Origin: Chromobacteriaceae bacterium
GTDB lineage: Bacteria; Pseudomonadota; Gammaproteobacteria; Burkholderiales; Aquaspirillaceae
NCBI GenBank assembly: GCA_030151505.1
Contig: JASLDQ010000068.1
Location: 1 to 15,804 of the forward strand
Reading direction: 5' to 3'
DNA: 15,804 nucleotides
Position 1 is the stretch's first letter, and each line of letters starts with the position of its first letter. This document shows, one piece after another, positions 1 through 7,199 of the stretch. The position numbers and the translations under genes were made by a program. The notes under the pieces were generated by a model. That model worked only from the letters and a program-made list of their open reading frames with translations. It made no database searches and was not told the DNA's origin.

Positions 1-431
1 CGCAGGATCAGCGGCAGGGTGGCGCAGGTCATGGTGGTGGGGCAGAGGCTGCCGGCCTCGACCTGGCCCTGCAGGTAGAAGGCGGCGGCGCGGGCGACGT
101 GGGCGCCGGGGCGCGGCCGGGTCCACGGGTCGGCGTGCAGGCCGCGGCTGACGATGCCGCGCAGCAGCGCGTGCCAGGCCGGGTGGAATTCCACCCGGTC
201 GATCCGTCGCCCTTGTGCGTCGTGGCTGAGGAATTCGGGCGGATGGCGGTTGGCCAGCCGGCCCAGTTCGCGGCTGTCTTCCTGTCCGAGCAGCGCGCCG
301 GTGGTGCTCAGCTCTGGCCGGGCCCAGGCGGCGCCGAAGCGGTCGACGGCGGCGCTCAGGGCAGGGTCGCCGTCGTACAGGTTGAGGTCGCCCAGCGGCG
401 GCGGCTGGTTGGTGACGGCGTGGGTCGGCAT
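1..431 (-). CDS. aidB: AidB-like acyl-CoA dehydrogenase family flavoprotein, N-terminal part (cut by window edge)
   Basis: This is a partial gene. Its ATG is at 429-431 and the frame stays open to base 1, giving 143 residues of a protein that is about 540 residues long in E. coli. The translation matches my recollection of the AidB N-terminus: an NQPPPL segment near residue 8, LNLYDGDPAL, then LGRLANRHPPEFL, DAQGRRIDRVEFHPAWH, and VARAAAFYLQGQVEAGSLCPTTMT near the end. AidB proteins bind FAD and DNA and belong to the E. coli adaptive response to alkylation; their exact chemistry is unsettled. A good ribosome binding site (GGAAGGA, complement of 439-445) lies 7 nt before the ATG and fixes the start. 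The gene follows the LytTR regulator after 49 nt, so it is probably the last or a late gene of the uvrD run. Other isovaleryl-CoA dehydrogenase annotations for this family are possible, but the N-terminal region is AidB-specific. Confidence in family is high. Confidence 0.88.
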   Translation of the reverse strand, partial: MPTHAVTNQPPPLGDLNLYDGDPALSAAVDRFGAAWARPELSTTGALLGQEDSRELGRLANRHPPEFLSHDAQGRRIDRVEFHPAWHALLRGIVSRGLHADPWTRPRPGAHVARAAAFYLQGQVEAGSLCPTTMTCATLPLIL

Positions 432-480
432 CGCGGCGTCCTTCCGGTGGGGCCGGCCTGGCGGCCGGCGGGGGCGGGAA

Positions 481-1206
481 CTAGCGGAATTCGCGCACGA
501 CGTGCTGTTGGCGGCGGCTGACCGGCAGGCGTTCGCCGCTGCCCTTGAGCACGACGTGCCAGCCACCGTCGCGGTCGCGTTCGAAGCCGGCGATGGCGTG
601 GCGCATGACCAGACAGTTGCGGTGGATGCGCAGCGCGCATTCGCCCAGTTCGGTTTCGAGCTGGGTCAGCGGGGTGTCGAGCAGGTGTTCGCCGTCACCA
701 GTCTTGAGGGTGACGTACTTGAGTTCGGCTTTAAGGTAGAGCGCGGCTTCGAGCGGGACGAGCTTGACGCGGCCGCGTTCGGCGACGCTGAAATGGCGGG
801 GCGTGGCGGGGTTGGCGGCGATGACCGGCGTCTGGGCGGGCGCGTGGACAGGCAGCTTGCCGAGGGTGATCGCCAGCCGGTCGCGGCGGACCGGCTTGAG
901 CAGGTAATCGGCCGCGTTGACGTCAAAGGCGGCCAGCGCGTGTTCTTCGTGGGCGGTGGTGAAGACCACAGCCGGCGGGTGAGGCAGGCGGGCCAGTCGC
1001 GCCGCCAGCTGGATGCCGTTCATTTGCGGCATCTGGATGTCGACAAAGGCGGCGTCACAATGGTGGCCGGCGCCAAACCAGTCGAGCGCGGCGTAGGCGT
1101 CCGGCAGGCTGGCCACGACTTCCACGCCGGCTTCGGCGAGCATCAGGGCCAGCCGTTCGCGGGCTGGCGGTTCATCATCGATAACGACTGCGGTCAGAGC
1201 ATCCAT
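481..1206 (-). CDS. AlgR/LytTR-family response regulator
   Basis: A 241-residue DNA-binding response regulator, cytoplasmic. The receiver domain covers about residues 4-120, with acidic pair D10/D11, phospho-acceptor D56 (in FVDIQMPQMNG), T83/T84 and K104 (in YLLKPV). The LytTR DNA-binding domain covers about residues 140-241, with the typical KYVTLKT, RIHRNCLV and LPVSRRQ segments. Length and layout match Pseudomonas AlgR. The ATG at 1204-1206 was chosen because it starts MDALTAVVIDDEPP directly before the receiver fold; the frame is open further upstream but those residues look non-coding. The start lies inside the end of the upstream TPR regulator (13 bp overlap), and there is no strong Shine-Dalgarno, so translation is probably coupled. 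No histidine kinase is next to it; an AlgZ/FimS-like partner would have to be elsewhere. Regulated targets are unknown. Confidence 0.92.
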   Translation of the reverse strand: MDALTAVVIDDEPPARERLALMLAEAGVEVVASLPDAYAALDWFGAGHHCDAAFVDIQMPQMNGIQLAARLARLPHPPAVVFTTAHEEHALAAFDVNAADYLLKPVRRDRLAITLGKLPVHAPAQTPVIAANPATPRHFSVAERGRVKLVPLEAALYLKAELKYVTLKTGDGEHLLDTPLTQLETELGECALRIHRNCLVMRHAIAGFERDRDGGWHVVLKGSGERLPVSRRQQHVVREFR

Positions 1207-2906
1207 TGCTGTTTGCCGTGCTTCTCTATCAGCGTGCGGTACGCGACAAGCAGGCGTTGGAACTTGACGTTGGCCGGATCGGCCTTGCGCACACGCTCCA
1301 GATAACCGTGTGCGCACGCGACAAAGCTCTCGTGCCAGCCCTTGCGGTGTACCAGCGCCAGAATGGCGTTGACGGCGTTGAGCGAGATCTGGATGTTGGT
1401 CGGCAATTCGTCCACGGCCTTGTTGAACATCGCCACCGCCTCCTCCAGCTTTCCCGCCTGCGCCAGCCGCACTGCTTCGTTGTTGAGGTCGACCACGGTC
1501 TGCACGTTGTCTTCGATCAGCTTCTTGCCGTCTTCCGCGCGACCGATCTGCTGATAAACGTAGCCGACGCGATCGAGCAGCGCCTCGTTGTCGTGGTTGT
1601 TCTTCACGAGTTGCTGCACCACGCGCACCGCCACGTCTTCGCGGCCGCTCTTGTAGCAGGCGTGGACGAGTTCAAGCTGTGCGCTCTCGTTCAGCATAGG
1701 CGATAGATCGCGATACTTTTCAATTGCCGCTTCCAGAAGCTCGCGGCCGCGGTGCGGCTGGCCCGAGGCGGTCGCCACCGAGCTTTCCATCACCGTGGCG
1801 GTCCAGTCCGCAACCGGGTCGCCGCGGAACTCGCGCCGCACGTTGGAGACGGTCTGCGCCGCCGCGCTCAGCTCGCCGGCCGCGACCTGCGCGCGCGCCA
1901 GCGCCGCGTAGTCGTCCGGGCAGCGATAGCTGGAGTACTTGGCCAGGTCGATGGTCTTTTGCAGCGCGGTCTGGGCGGTGGCGAAATCGCCTTCCTGCAT
2001 CGCGGTCTCGCCCAGCTTCTTCTGACGGCGGATCACCACCGGCGACAGCTCCGTCGCGGTCTGCAGCGTCTGTTTGGCGTGGCCGAACTCGTGCTTGGCT
2101 TCCTGGATGCGCGCCAGCCAGTCGTAGGCTTCCATCACCCGGCTGTTCTCGTCCAGCACTTCCTCGAACAGCGGGCGGGCCTCGTCGAAACGCTTGGCCC
2201 CGACCAGCGCCTTGCCCAGGCCGAGCTTGGCCCACGGCAGCGCCTTGATCTGCAGAACTTCCTTGTACAGCGATTCGGCGCCAAGATGATCGCCGATCTG
2301 CAGCGAAAGCGAGCCCTTGAGCTTCATGAAGTCCAGCAAGAATTCGTCGCGCTCAGCGATGCGGCGGTCGCACTCGGTGATCGCCGCGAGGTATTCGTTC
2401 TTCTGGATGAAAGTGTCGACGCTCTTGAGCGCGCCGCGGCGGCGCATGGCCTTTTCCAGCCGCACCCGCAGCTGCTCGCCCGAGAAGGGCTTGAGCAGGT
2501 AGGCGTCCGGCGCCAGCTCGGCCGCGCTCACCACCCGCTCGACGCGGGATTCGGCGGTGACGATCATGAACACGCAGGACTGCTTGATCAGGTTCTTCTG
2601 CTTGATTTCTTCCAGCAGGTGCAGGCCGTCATAGCCGTTGCCGAGGTCGAAGTCGCACAGCACCACGTCGAAATCGAAGCGGGCCAGCTTGGACATGGCG
2701 TCGGAGGCGCGGTTGGCGTATTCGACCTTGTTGGCGCCGAACGACGACAGGGTCATCGACAGCGCCCGCTGCATTTCCGGCACGTTGTCGATGATGAGGA
2801 ACAGCTTGGACGAATAGGGGTTTTCGTCCTGCATCCGGATCCGCACCGGCTGTACGCTGGAAATAGACTGGTAGCTGGCGTTATTTTTAGTTAGATCTTT
2901 GCTCAT
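1194..2906 (-). CDS. Response regulator receiver fused to TPR repeats
   Basis: A 570-residue protein with a receiver domain at about residues 33-150 and a long helical region with tetratricopeptide-like repeats from about 150 to 570 (for example ALPWAKLGLGKALVGAKRFDEA and the repeated A..G...EA pattern). Key receiver residues visible are D40, D85 (in VVLCDFDLGNGYDG), T117 and K139 (in YLLKPF). The second residue of the usual acidic pair is Asn (D40-N41). There is no DNA-binding or enzymatic output domain, so the protein most likely acts through protein-protein contacts; VieB of Vibrio has the same general receiver-plus-TPR plan. The start at 2904-2906 (MSKDLTKNN) lies 8 bp after the uvrD stop; a longer start would sit inside uvrD. 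The 3' end overlaps the LytTR gene by 13 bp. Partner kinase and target are unknown. Confidence 0.88.
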   Translation of the reverse strand: MSKDLTKNNASYQSISSVQPVRIRMQDENPYSSKLFLIIDNVPEMQRALSMTLSSFGANKVEYANRASDAMSKLARFDFDVVLCDFDLGNGYDGLHLLEEIKQKNLIKQSCVFMIVTAESRVERVVSAAELAPDAYLLKPFSGEQLRVRLEKAMRRRGALKSVDTFIQKNEYLAAITECDRRIAERDEFLLDFMKLKGSLSLQIGDHLGAESLYKEVLQIKALPWAKLGLGKALVGAKRFDEARPLFEEVLDENSRVMEAYDWLARIQEAKHEFGHAKQTLQTATELSPVVIRRQKKLGETAMQEGDFATAQTALQKTIDLAKYSSYRCPDDYAALARAQVAAGELSAAAQTVSNVRREFRGDPVADWTATVMESSVATASGQPHRGRELLEAAIEKYRDLSPMLNESAQLELVHACYKSGREDVAVRVVQQLVKNNHDNEALLDRVGYVYQQIGRAEDGKKLIEDNVQTVVDLNNEAVRLAQAGKLEEAVAMFNKAVDELPTNIQISLNAVNAILALVHRKGWHESFVACAHGYLERVRKADPANVKFQRLLVAYRTLIEKHGKQQWML

Positions 2907-2914
2907 CGTCGTCT

Positions 2915-5053
2915 TCAGGCGGCAGTCAGTTTGGCGTAACGCAGGTCGAGCCACTTGCGGCCCGCGTCACGGAAATTCACTTCGACACGCGCGTCGTCCG
3001 CCCCGCCCTCGGCGTCGACGATGACGCCGAAGCCGAATTTCGGGTGGGTGACGCTCTGGCCGACGCTAAAGCCGCCGGCCGCTGCATTATGCCGTTTAAT
3101 CGGCGCCGGCTGGCGCGGCTGCTCGTTCGGCATGGCCGGCGGCCGGGCGGCCGGCGTGTCGTTCAGCAATTTCAGCAGTTCGGCCGGCAATTCGTCCAGA
3201 AAGCGCGACGGCAGCGAGTAGCGGGTCTGGCCGTGCAGCATGCGGCTCTGCGCATGGGTCAGCGTCAGTTTCTGGCGCGCGCGGGTGATGGCGACGTACA
3301 TCAGCCGGCGTTCTTCCTCCAGCCCGTCCAGATCGCTGAAGCTGTTCTCGTGCGGGAACAACCCCTCTTCCAGTCCGGTGAGGAACACCGCGTCGAACTC
3401 CAGCCCCTTGGCCGCGTGCACCGTCATCAGCTGCAGCGCGTCGTCGCCGGCGCCGGCCCGGTGCTCGCCCGCCTCCAGCGAGGCGTGGGCGAGGAACTCC
3501 ACCATCACCTGCGCCGGATCGTCCGGCTGGAACGACACCGCCGCGCTCACCAGCTCATCGAGGTTTTCCAGCCGCTCGCCGCCGTCCTTCTCCGCCTCGT
3601 ACATCGCCCTGAGGCCGGAGGCGTCGATCAGGTGGCTGACCAGTTCGGCGAACTGCAGCACCCCGGCATCGAGGCGCAACTGCTCGATCAGCAGCACGAA
3701 CTTGCCGACGCTGGCGGCCGAGCGTCCGCCGATGGCGCACGCCGCCTGCCACAGACTCACGCCCTGCTCGCGCGCGGCGGCCTGGATGTTTTCCACCGTG
3801 CGCGCGCCGATGCCGCGCGCCGGCACGTTGATCACGCGCAAGAGCGCGGTATCGTCGTCCGGGCTGGCGGCAAGGCGCAGATAGGCCAGCGCGTGCTTGA
3901 TCTCCTGCCGCTCGAAAAAGCGCAGGCCGCCATACACGCGGTAAGGCAGGCCGGCCTGGAACAGCGCGTGTTCCAGCACGCGCGACTGGGCGTTGGAGCG
4001 GTACAGCACCGCGATGTCGGACAGGGCCATACCCTCGCGCTTGAGGGCGCGCGTCTCGTCGGCGACGAAGGCGGCCTCGTCATTGTCGCTCCAGCCGCGG
4101 TAGACCCGGATCGGCTCGCCGTCGCCGGCGGCGGTCCACAGGTTCTTGCCCAGCCGGCCGGCGTTCTTGGCGATCAGCGCATTGGCGGCGTCGAGGATCG
4201 CACTGGTCGAGCGGTAGTTCTGTTCCAGCTTGATCGGCGCGGCGATGGCGTAATCCTGCATCAGCGAGCGCATATTGCCGACCTCGGCGCCGCGGAAGGC
4301 GTAGATCGACTGGTCATCGTCGCCCACCGCGAAAATGCAGGCGCCTTCGCCGGTCATCAGCCGCAGCCACGCGTACTGCAGCTTGTTGGTGTCCTGGAAT
4401 TCGTCGACCAGGATGTGCGAGAAGCGCGCCTGGTAATGCGCGCGCAGCGCGGCGTTGGCGGCCAGCAATTCGTAGCTGCGCAGCAAGAGCTCGGCGAAGT
4501 CGACCACGCCCTCGCGCCGGCACTGCGCGTCGTATTCGCGCCAGATTTCCGCCAGTTTGCGCGAGTAGGCATCGTGCGCGTCGACCTTGTCGGCGCGCAG
4601 GCCGCGCTCTTTGTTGCCGTTGATGAAGGCCATCACCTGCCGCGGCGGATATTTCTCGTCGTCCAGCTGCAGGCTCTTCATCAGGCGCTTGATCGCGGCG
4701 AGCTGGTCCTGCGTGTCGAGGATGGCGAAGGTGGCCGGCAGGCCGGCGTCGCGGTGGTGGGCGCGCAAGAAGCGGTTGCACAGGCCGTGGAAGGTTCCGA
4801 TCCACATCGCGCGCGGGTTGACCGGCAGCAGCGCGGACAGCCGGGTCTGCATCTCGCGCGCGGCCTTGTTGGTGAAGGTGACGGCGAGAATGGTGGCGGG
4901 CGAGGCCAGCCCTTCGCGGATCAGCCAGGCGATGCGGGTGGTCAGCACGCGGGTCTTGCCGCTGCCAGCGCCGGCCAGCACCAGGGCCGGCGTGGTGGTC
5001 GTCACCGCCTGGCGCTGCTCGGGATTGAGGCCGGCGAGAAAATCGGAATCCAT
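2915..5053 (-). CDS. uvrD: DNA helicase II, UvrD/PcrA type (superfamily 1A)
   Basis: A complete 712-residue 3'-5' DNA helicase used in nucleotide excision repair and mismatch repair. All superfamily 1A motifs are visible: Q motif LNPEQRQAV (9-17), Walker A GAGSGKT (28-34, K33), motif Ia TFTNKAAREM (59-68), Ib GTFHG (86-90), Walker B VDEFQDTN (216-223), motif III GDDDQSIYAFRGA (244-256), motif IV NYRS (279-282), motif V TVHAAKGLEFD (544-554) and motif VI VAITRA (587-592). The C-terminal 50 residues (VGQSVTHPKFGFGVIV onward) form the Tudor-like tail known to contact RNA polymerase in UvrD/PcrA. That tail separates it from Rep, which lacks it. The length is normal. It is the first gene of the minus-strand run and is divergent from the enoyl-CoA isomerase gene. 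An extended -10 promoter candidate lies about 46 nt upstream of the ATG. Confidence 0.96.
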   Translation of the reverse strand: MDSDFLAGLNPEQRQAVTTTTPALVLAGAGSGKTRVLTTRIAWLIREGLASPATILAVTFTNKAAREMQTRLSALLPVNPRAMWIGTFHGLCNRFLRAHHRDAGLPATFAILDTQDQLAAIKRLMKSLQLDDEKYPPRQVMAFINGNKERGLRADKVDAHDAYSRKLAEIWREYDAQCRREGVVDFAELLLRSYELLAANAALRAHYQARFSHILVDEFQDTNKLQYAWLRLMTGEGACIFAVGDDDQSIYAFRGAEVGNMRSLMQDYAIAAPIKLEQNYRSTSAILDAANALIAKNAGRLGKNLWTAAGDGEPIRVYRGWSDNDEAAFVADETRALKREGMALSDIAVLYRSNAQSRVLEHALFQAGLPYRVYGGLRFFERQEIKHALAYLRLAASPDDDTALLRVINVPARGIGARTVENIQAAAREQGVSLWQAACAIGGRSAASVGKFVLLIEQLRLDAGVLQFAELVSHLIDASGLRAMYEAEKDGGERLENLDELVSAAVSFQPDDPAQVMVEFLAHASLEAGEHRAGAGDDALQLMTVHAAKGLEFDAVFLTGLEEGLFPHENSFSDLDGLEEERRLMYVAITRARQKLTLTHAQSRMLHGQTRYSLPSRFLDELPAELLKLLNDTPAARPPAMPNEQPRQPAPIKRHNAAAGGFSVGQSVTHPKFGFGVIVDAEGGADDARVEVNFRDAGRKWLDLRYAKLTAA

Positions 5054-5098
5054 CGAAAACTGCCTGAAAAATAAGAGGGAAAAGCGTGGGAAGCCCGG

Positions 5099-5107
5099 AT
5101 TCTAGCA
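5099..5107 (-). promoter_or_regulatory. Candidate extended -10 promoter for uvrD run
   Basis: Read on the minus strand this is TGCTAGAAT, an extended -10 (TGn) plus a TAGAAT hexamer (5 of 6 to TATAAT). It would start transcription about 40 nt upstream of the uvrD ATG. No good -35 hexamer is seen at 16-18 nt, which is usual for extended -10 promoters. Predicted by eye only. Confidence 0.42.
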
Positions 5108-5134
5108 AGCTGGAGGGGGCGTGGCGCGCCATGC

Positions 5135-5164
5135 TTGAATTCAAACAATCGTTTGAGGCATGAT
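5135..5164 (+). promoter_or_regulatory. Candidate sigma70 promoter of the enoyl-CoA isomerase gene
   Basis: TTGAAT (5135-5140, 4 of 6 to the -35 consensus) and CATGAT (5159-5164, 4 of 6 to the -10 consensus) are separated by 18 nt. The spacer contains the TCAAAC/GTTTGA operator dyad. The position fits a leader of roughly 65 nt before the ATG at 5236. Both hexamers are only moderate matches. Confidence 0.4.
5141..5156. promoter_or_regulatory. Operator-like dyad TCAAAC-N4-GTTTGA (PsrA-type)
   Basis: A perfect inverted repeat with 6 nt arms and a 4 nt centre (TCAAACAATCGTTTGA). The pattern CAAAC-N2-4-GTTTG is the motif I recall for PsrA, a TetR-family repressor of fatty-acid catabolism genes in Pseudomonas and other Proteobacteria. 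It lies between the predicted -35 and -10 of a crotonase-family gene, where a bound repressor would block RNA polymerase. The identity of the regulator in this organism is an inference. Confidence 0.55.
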
Positions 5165-5235
5165 GGGGCAATCTGTCGGCGGCCAGCCCGTCCCGCCGCC
5201 GCCGGCCTTTGTCATTTCACCCGGGAGCTTACTCG

Positions 5236-5913
5236 ATGCCGCAACTCACGCTGGAAAAACACGACGCCGTCTATGTGCTGAAGCTGAACAACGGCGCGGC
5301 CGCCAATTCGTTCGACGACGCGACCCTCGACGAATTCAACGCCCACCTGGATACGGTCGAGAACGACCCGGCCAACGTGGCGCTGCTGATCACGTCCGAC
5401 GACGCCAAGTTCTTCAGCAACGGCATCAACCTTGAATACGTGCAGGGCAAGGGCGGCTTTCCCTACCTGCTCGGCACTTTCGTGCCGCGGCTGGACCAGC
5501 TGCTGGTGCGGCTGGCGCTGTTCGGCTGCCCGACCGTCTGCGCGATCAACGGCCACGCCTTCGGCGGCGGCGCGCTGCTGGCCTCGGTGTGCGACGTGCG
5601 GACGATGCGCTCGGATCGCGGCTTCTTCTGCTTCCCGGAGATCGACATCAAGCTACCGTTCACCCCGGTGATGACCGAATGCGTCAACAGCCTGCCCAAC
5701 GAGAAGGTGCGGCTGGAGCTGGCGCTCACCGGCCGCCGCATCGGCGGCGAGGAGGCGGCGGCGGCCGGAATCGTCCACGCCGCCTTCGACGAGGCGACGC
5801 TGCTGCCAGGCTCGCTGGCGCTGGCCGGCCAGCTGGCCGGCAAGGACCGCAAGACCTACGCCGCGATCAAGCGCGGTTTCCGCGCCGAGCGCTGGAGCCG
5901 GTTCGGCCAGTAA
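5236..5913 (+). CDS. Crotonase-family protein, probable delta3,delta2-enoyl-CoA isomerase
   Basis: A 225-residue, single-domain member of the enoyl-CoA hydratase/isomerase family. The oxyanion-hole region is NGHAFGGGALL (105-115) and the CoA-pocket segment is FPEIDI (133-138). E135 aligns with the second catalytic glutamate of rat mitochondrial hydratase (E164). The position of the first glutamate (E144, in GGGCEL) is leucine here (L114). Loss of the first and retention of the second glutamate is typical of delta3,delta2-enoyl-CoA isomerases, which shift double bonds of unsaturated fatty acids so that beta-oxidation can proceed. The ATG at 5236 is preceded by GGGAG (5223-5227) with 8 nt spacing; an upstream in-frame TTG at 5209 lies before that site and is unlikely to be used. 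The gene stands alone, divergent from uvrD and convergent with hemY. Hydratase or another CoA activity cannot be excluded from sequence alone. Confidence 0.85.
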   Translation: MPQLTLEKHDAVYVLKLNNGAAANSFDDATLDEFNAHLDTVENDPANVALLITSDDAKFFSNGINLEYVQGKGGFPYLLGTFVPRLDQLLVRLALFGCPTVCAINGHAFGGGALLASVCDVRTMRSDRGFFCFPEIDIKLPFTPVMTECVNSLPNEKVRLELALTGRRIGGEEAAAAGIVHAAFDEATLLPGSLALAGQLAGKDRKTYAAIKRGFRAERWSRFGQ

Positions 5914-5953
5914 GCGCCGCCGGCCACGCCGCGATGCGCGGCCGGCCATGCAA

Positions 5954-5977
5954 AACGCCGCCCCTCGGGGCGGCGTT
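5954..5977. terminator. Bidirectional rho-independent terminator
   Basis: A perfect GC-rich dyad (AACGCCGCCC, short TCG-rich loop, GGGCGGCGTT) lies between the convergent enoyl-CoA isomerase and hemY genes. Short A and T runs flank it on either side, so it can serve both strands. It starts 41 nt after the isomerase stop and ends 23 nt beyond the hemY stop. Confidence 0.8.
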
Positions 5978-5999
5978 GTCGTTGGTGCGGCGGACCGGA

Positions 6000-7199
6000 T
6001 CAGGCTTGCGCCAGCGCCAGCGCCACGCTGGCTTCGTAGTGGCGGGCGGCATCGTCCGGCCGGTCGAGCTGTTCGAACATCCGCGCCAGCTCGGCGTGGG
6101 CGGCCAGCGACGGCTCCAGCGAGGCGCTGGCTTCCAGATAGCCCTGCGCCTTGCCCCACAGCTGCTGCGCCCGGGCCAGCCGGCCCAGGGTCAGCAGCAG
6201 CTTGGCGTCGCGGCTGTTGCCGGCCAGCCACCTGTCGGCGCGCTTGACCAGCGCCAGGCGCTGCTCGTCGCTGAGTCCCTCGACGTACTGGCCGATGGCG
6301 CCGGCCAGCACGTCCGACCATTCCGCGTCGAGGCGGTCGGCCAGCAGGCTGACGGCCAGGGCCGGATCGCCCAGCGCGCCGGCCTGGCGGGCCACCGCCA
6401 GAACCAAGTCGTCGTTGCTCTTTTCCTGGACCGGAATCTTGCTCCACCAGCGCTTGAGCTCGGCCGGGTCGATATGCGCGCCCAGCTGCTGCAGCCAGGC
6501 GGCCAGGCGGTAGCGGCGGGCCTGCTCGGCGCTGATCGCGTCGGCCTTCAGCAGTTTTTCGGTCAGGCCCAGCACGGCGTCCGGCGCCTGCTGGCGCTGG
6601 CGGATCTTCAGCTCGAGCGCCAGCGCGGCGGTCAGGTTGGGCGATTCGGCGCGGGCGGCCTCGACTTCGCGCAGGGCGGCGTCGAGCTGCTTCTGTTCGA
6701 ACAGAAGCTCGGCGCTGACCATGTGGCGGGCGAGCTGGGCGCGCGGGCCCATGTCCTCCAGCCGCGACAGGTAGGCATCGCGCTTGCCGCCGTCCTTCAT
6801 CGCATGGGCGGCGCGGGCGGCGATCAGCAGCGCGAGCGCGCGGTTCTCGTCGGTCTCGACGTCGTCGAGCGACTTGAGCGCCTCGCGCTCGGCCTTCTGG
6901 TAGCGGCCCTCGAACCACGCCAGCGACGCTTCGCGCAGCGCGTGGCGCGCGGCCTTGAGCTTCTTGTGGCGCTGGAAGGTCTGCACCTTGTCCGGCAGGC
7001 TGACCGCGATGGCCACCGCGCGGATGACGAGATAGGTCAGCGCGATGGCCGCCACCAGCAGCACGGCCATCAGGTTGAGCGACAGCTCGGCGCGGTAGGG
7101 CGGCACGATCAGGATGGCGTAGCCGTTGCTGACCTGGGCGAACAGGGACAGGCCCACCGCCAGCGCGAACAGGCCGATCAGCCACAACACGACTCTCAT
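6000..7199 (-). CDS. hemY: HemY, inner-membrane protein with TPR-like repeats of the hemCDXY operon
   Basis: A 399-residue protein. Two membrane segments are near the N-terminus (about residues 3-24 and 42-65), with the family-typical GYAILIVPPYRAELSLN stretch between them, then a soluble helical region of TPR-like repeats to the end. This is the proteobacterial HemY, not the Bacillus protoporphyrinogen oxidase that shares the name. Its role in late haem synthesis is linked mainly by genetics and operon position, and its biochemical function is unclear. The ATG at 7197-7199 overlaps the hemX stop by 4 nt (ATGA), indicating translational coupling. It is the last gene of the operon and ends 23 nt from a bidirectional terminator. 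Confidence 0.92.
   Translation of the reverse strand: MRVVLWLIGLFALAVGLSLFAQVSNGYAILIVPPYRAELSLNLMAVLLVAAIALTYLVIRAVAIAVSLPDKVQTFQRHKKLKAARHALREASLAWFEGRYQKAEREALKSLDDVETDENRALALLIAARAAHAMKDGGKRDAYLSRLEDMGPRAQLARHMVSAELLFEQKQLDAALREVEAARAESPNLTAALALELKIRQRQQAPDAVLGLTEKLLKADAISAEQARRYRLAAWLQQLGAHIDPAELKRWWSKIPVQEKSNDDLVLAVARQAGALGDPALAVSLLADRLDAEWSDVLAGAIGQYVEGLSDEQRLALVKRADRWLAGNSRDAKLLLTLGRLARAQQLWGKAQGYLEASASLEPSLAAHAELARMFEQLDRPDDAARHYEASVALALAQA

Noticed and set aside
448..472. GGCCGGC-rich dyad between the LytTR gene and aidB as a terminator
   Set aside because: The stem is short, there is no T tract on the minus strand, and aidB has a good ribosome binding site immediately after. It may be a minor mRNA hairpin but is not supported as a terminator.
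5056..5067. ACTGCCTGAA-like sequence resembling Neisseriaceae DNA uptake sequence dialects
   Set aside because: Only one partial match (core TGCCTGAA) was noticed in the window and it lies in the uvrD leader. Uptake sequences would be expected in several exact copies, often as terminator inverted repeats.
3044..5074. 676-residue open frame on the plus strand opposite uvrD
   Set aside because: It is the antisense shadow of a gene with all helicase motifs. Its translation is low-complexity (Arg/Ala/Gly/Val/Gln) with no family features; GC-rich genomes produce many such frames.
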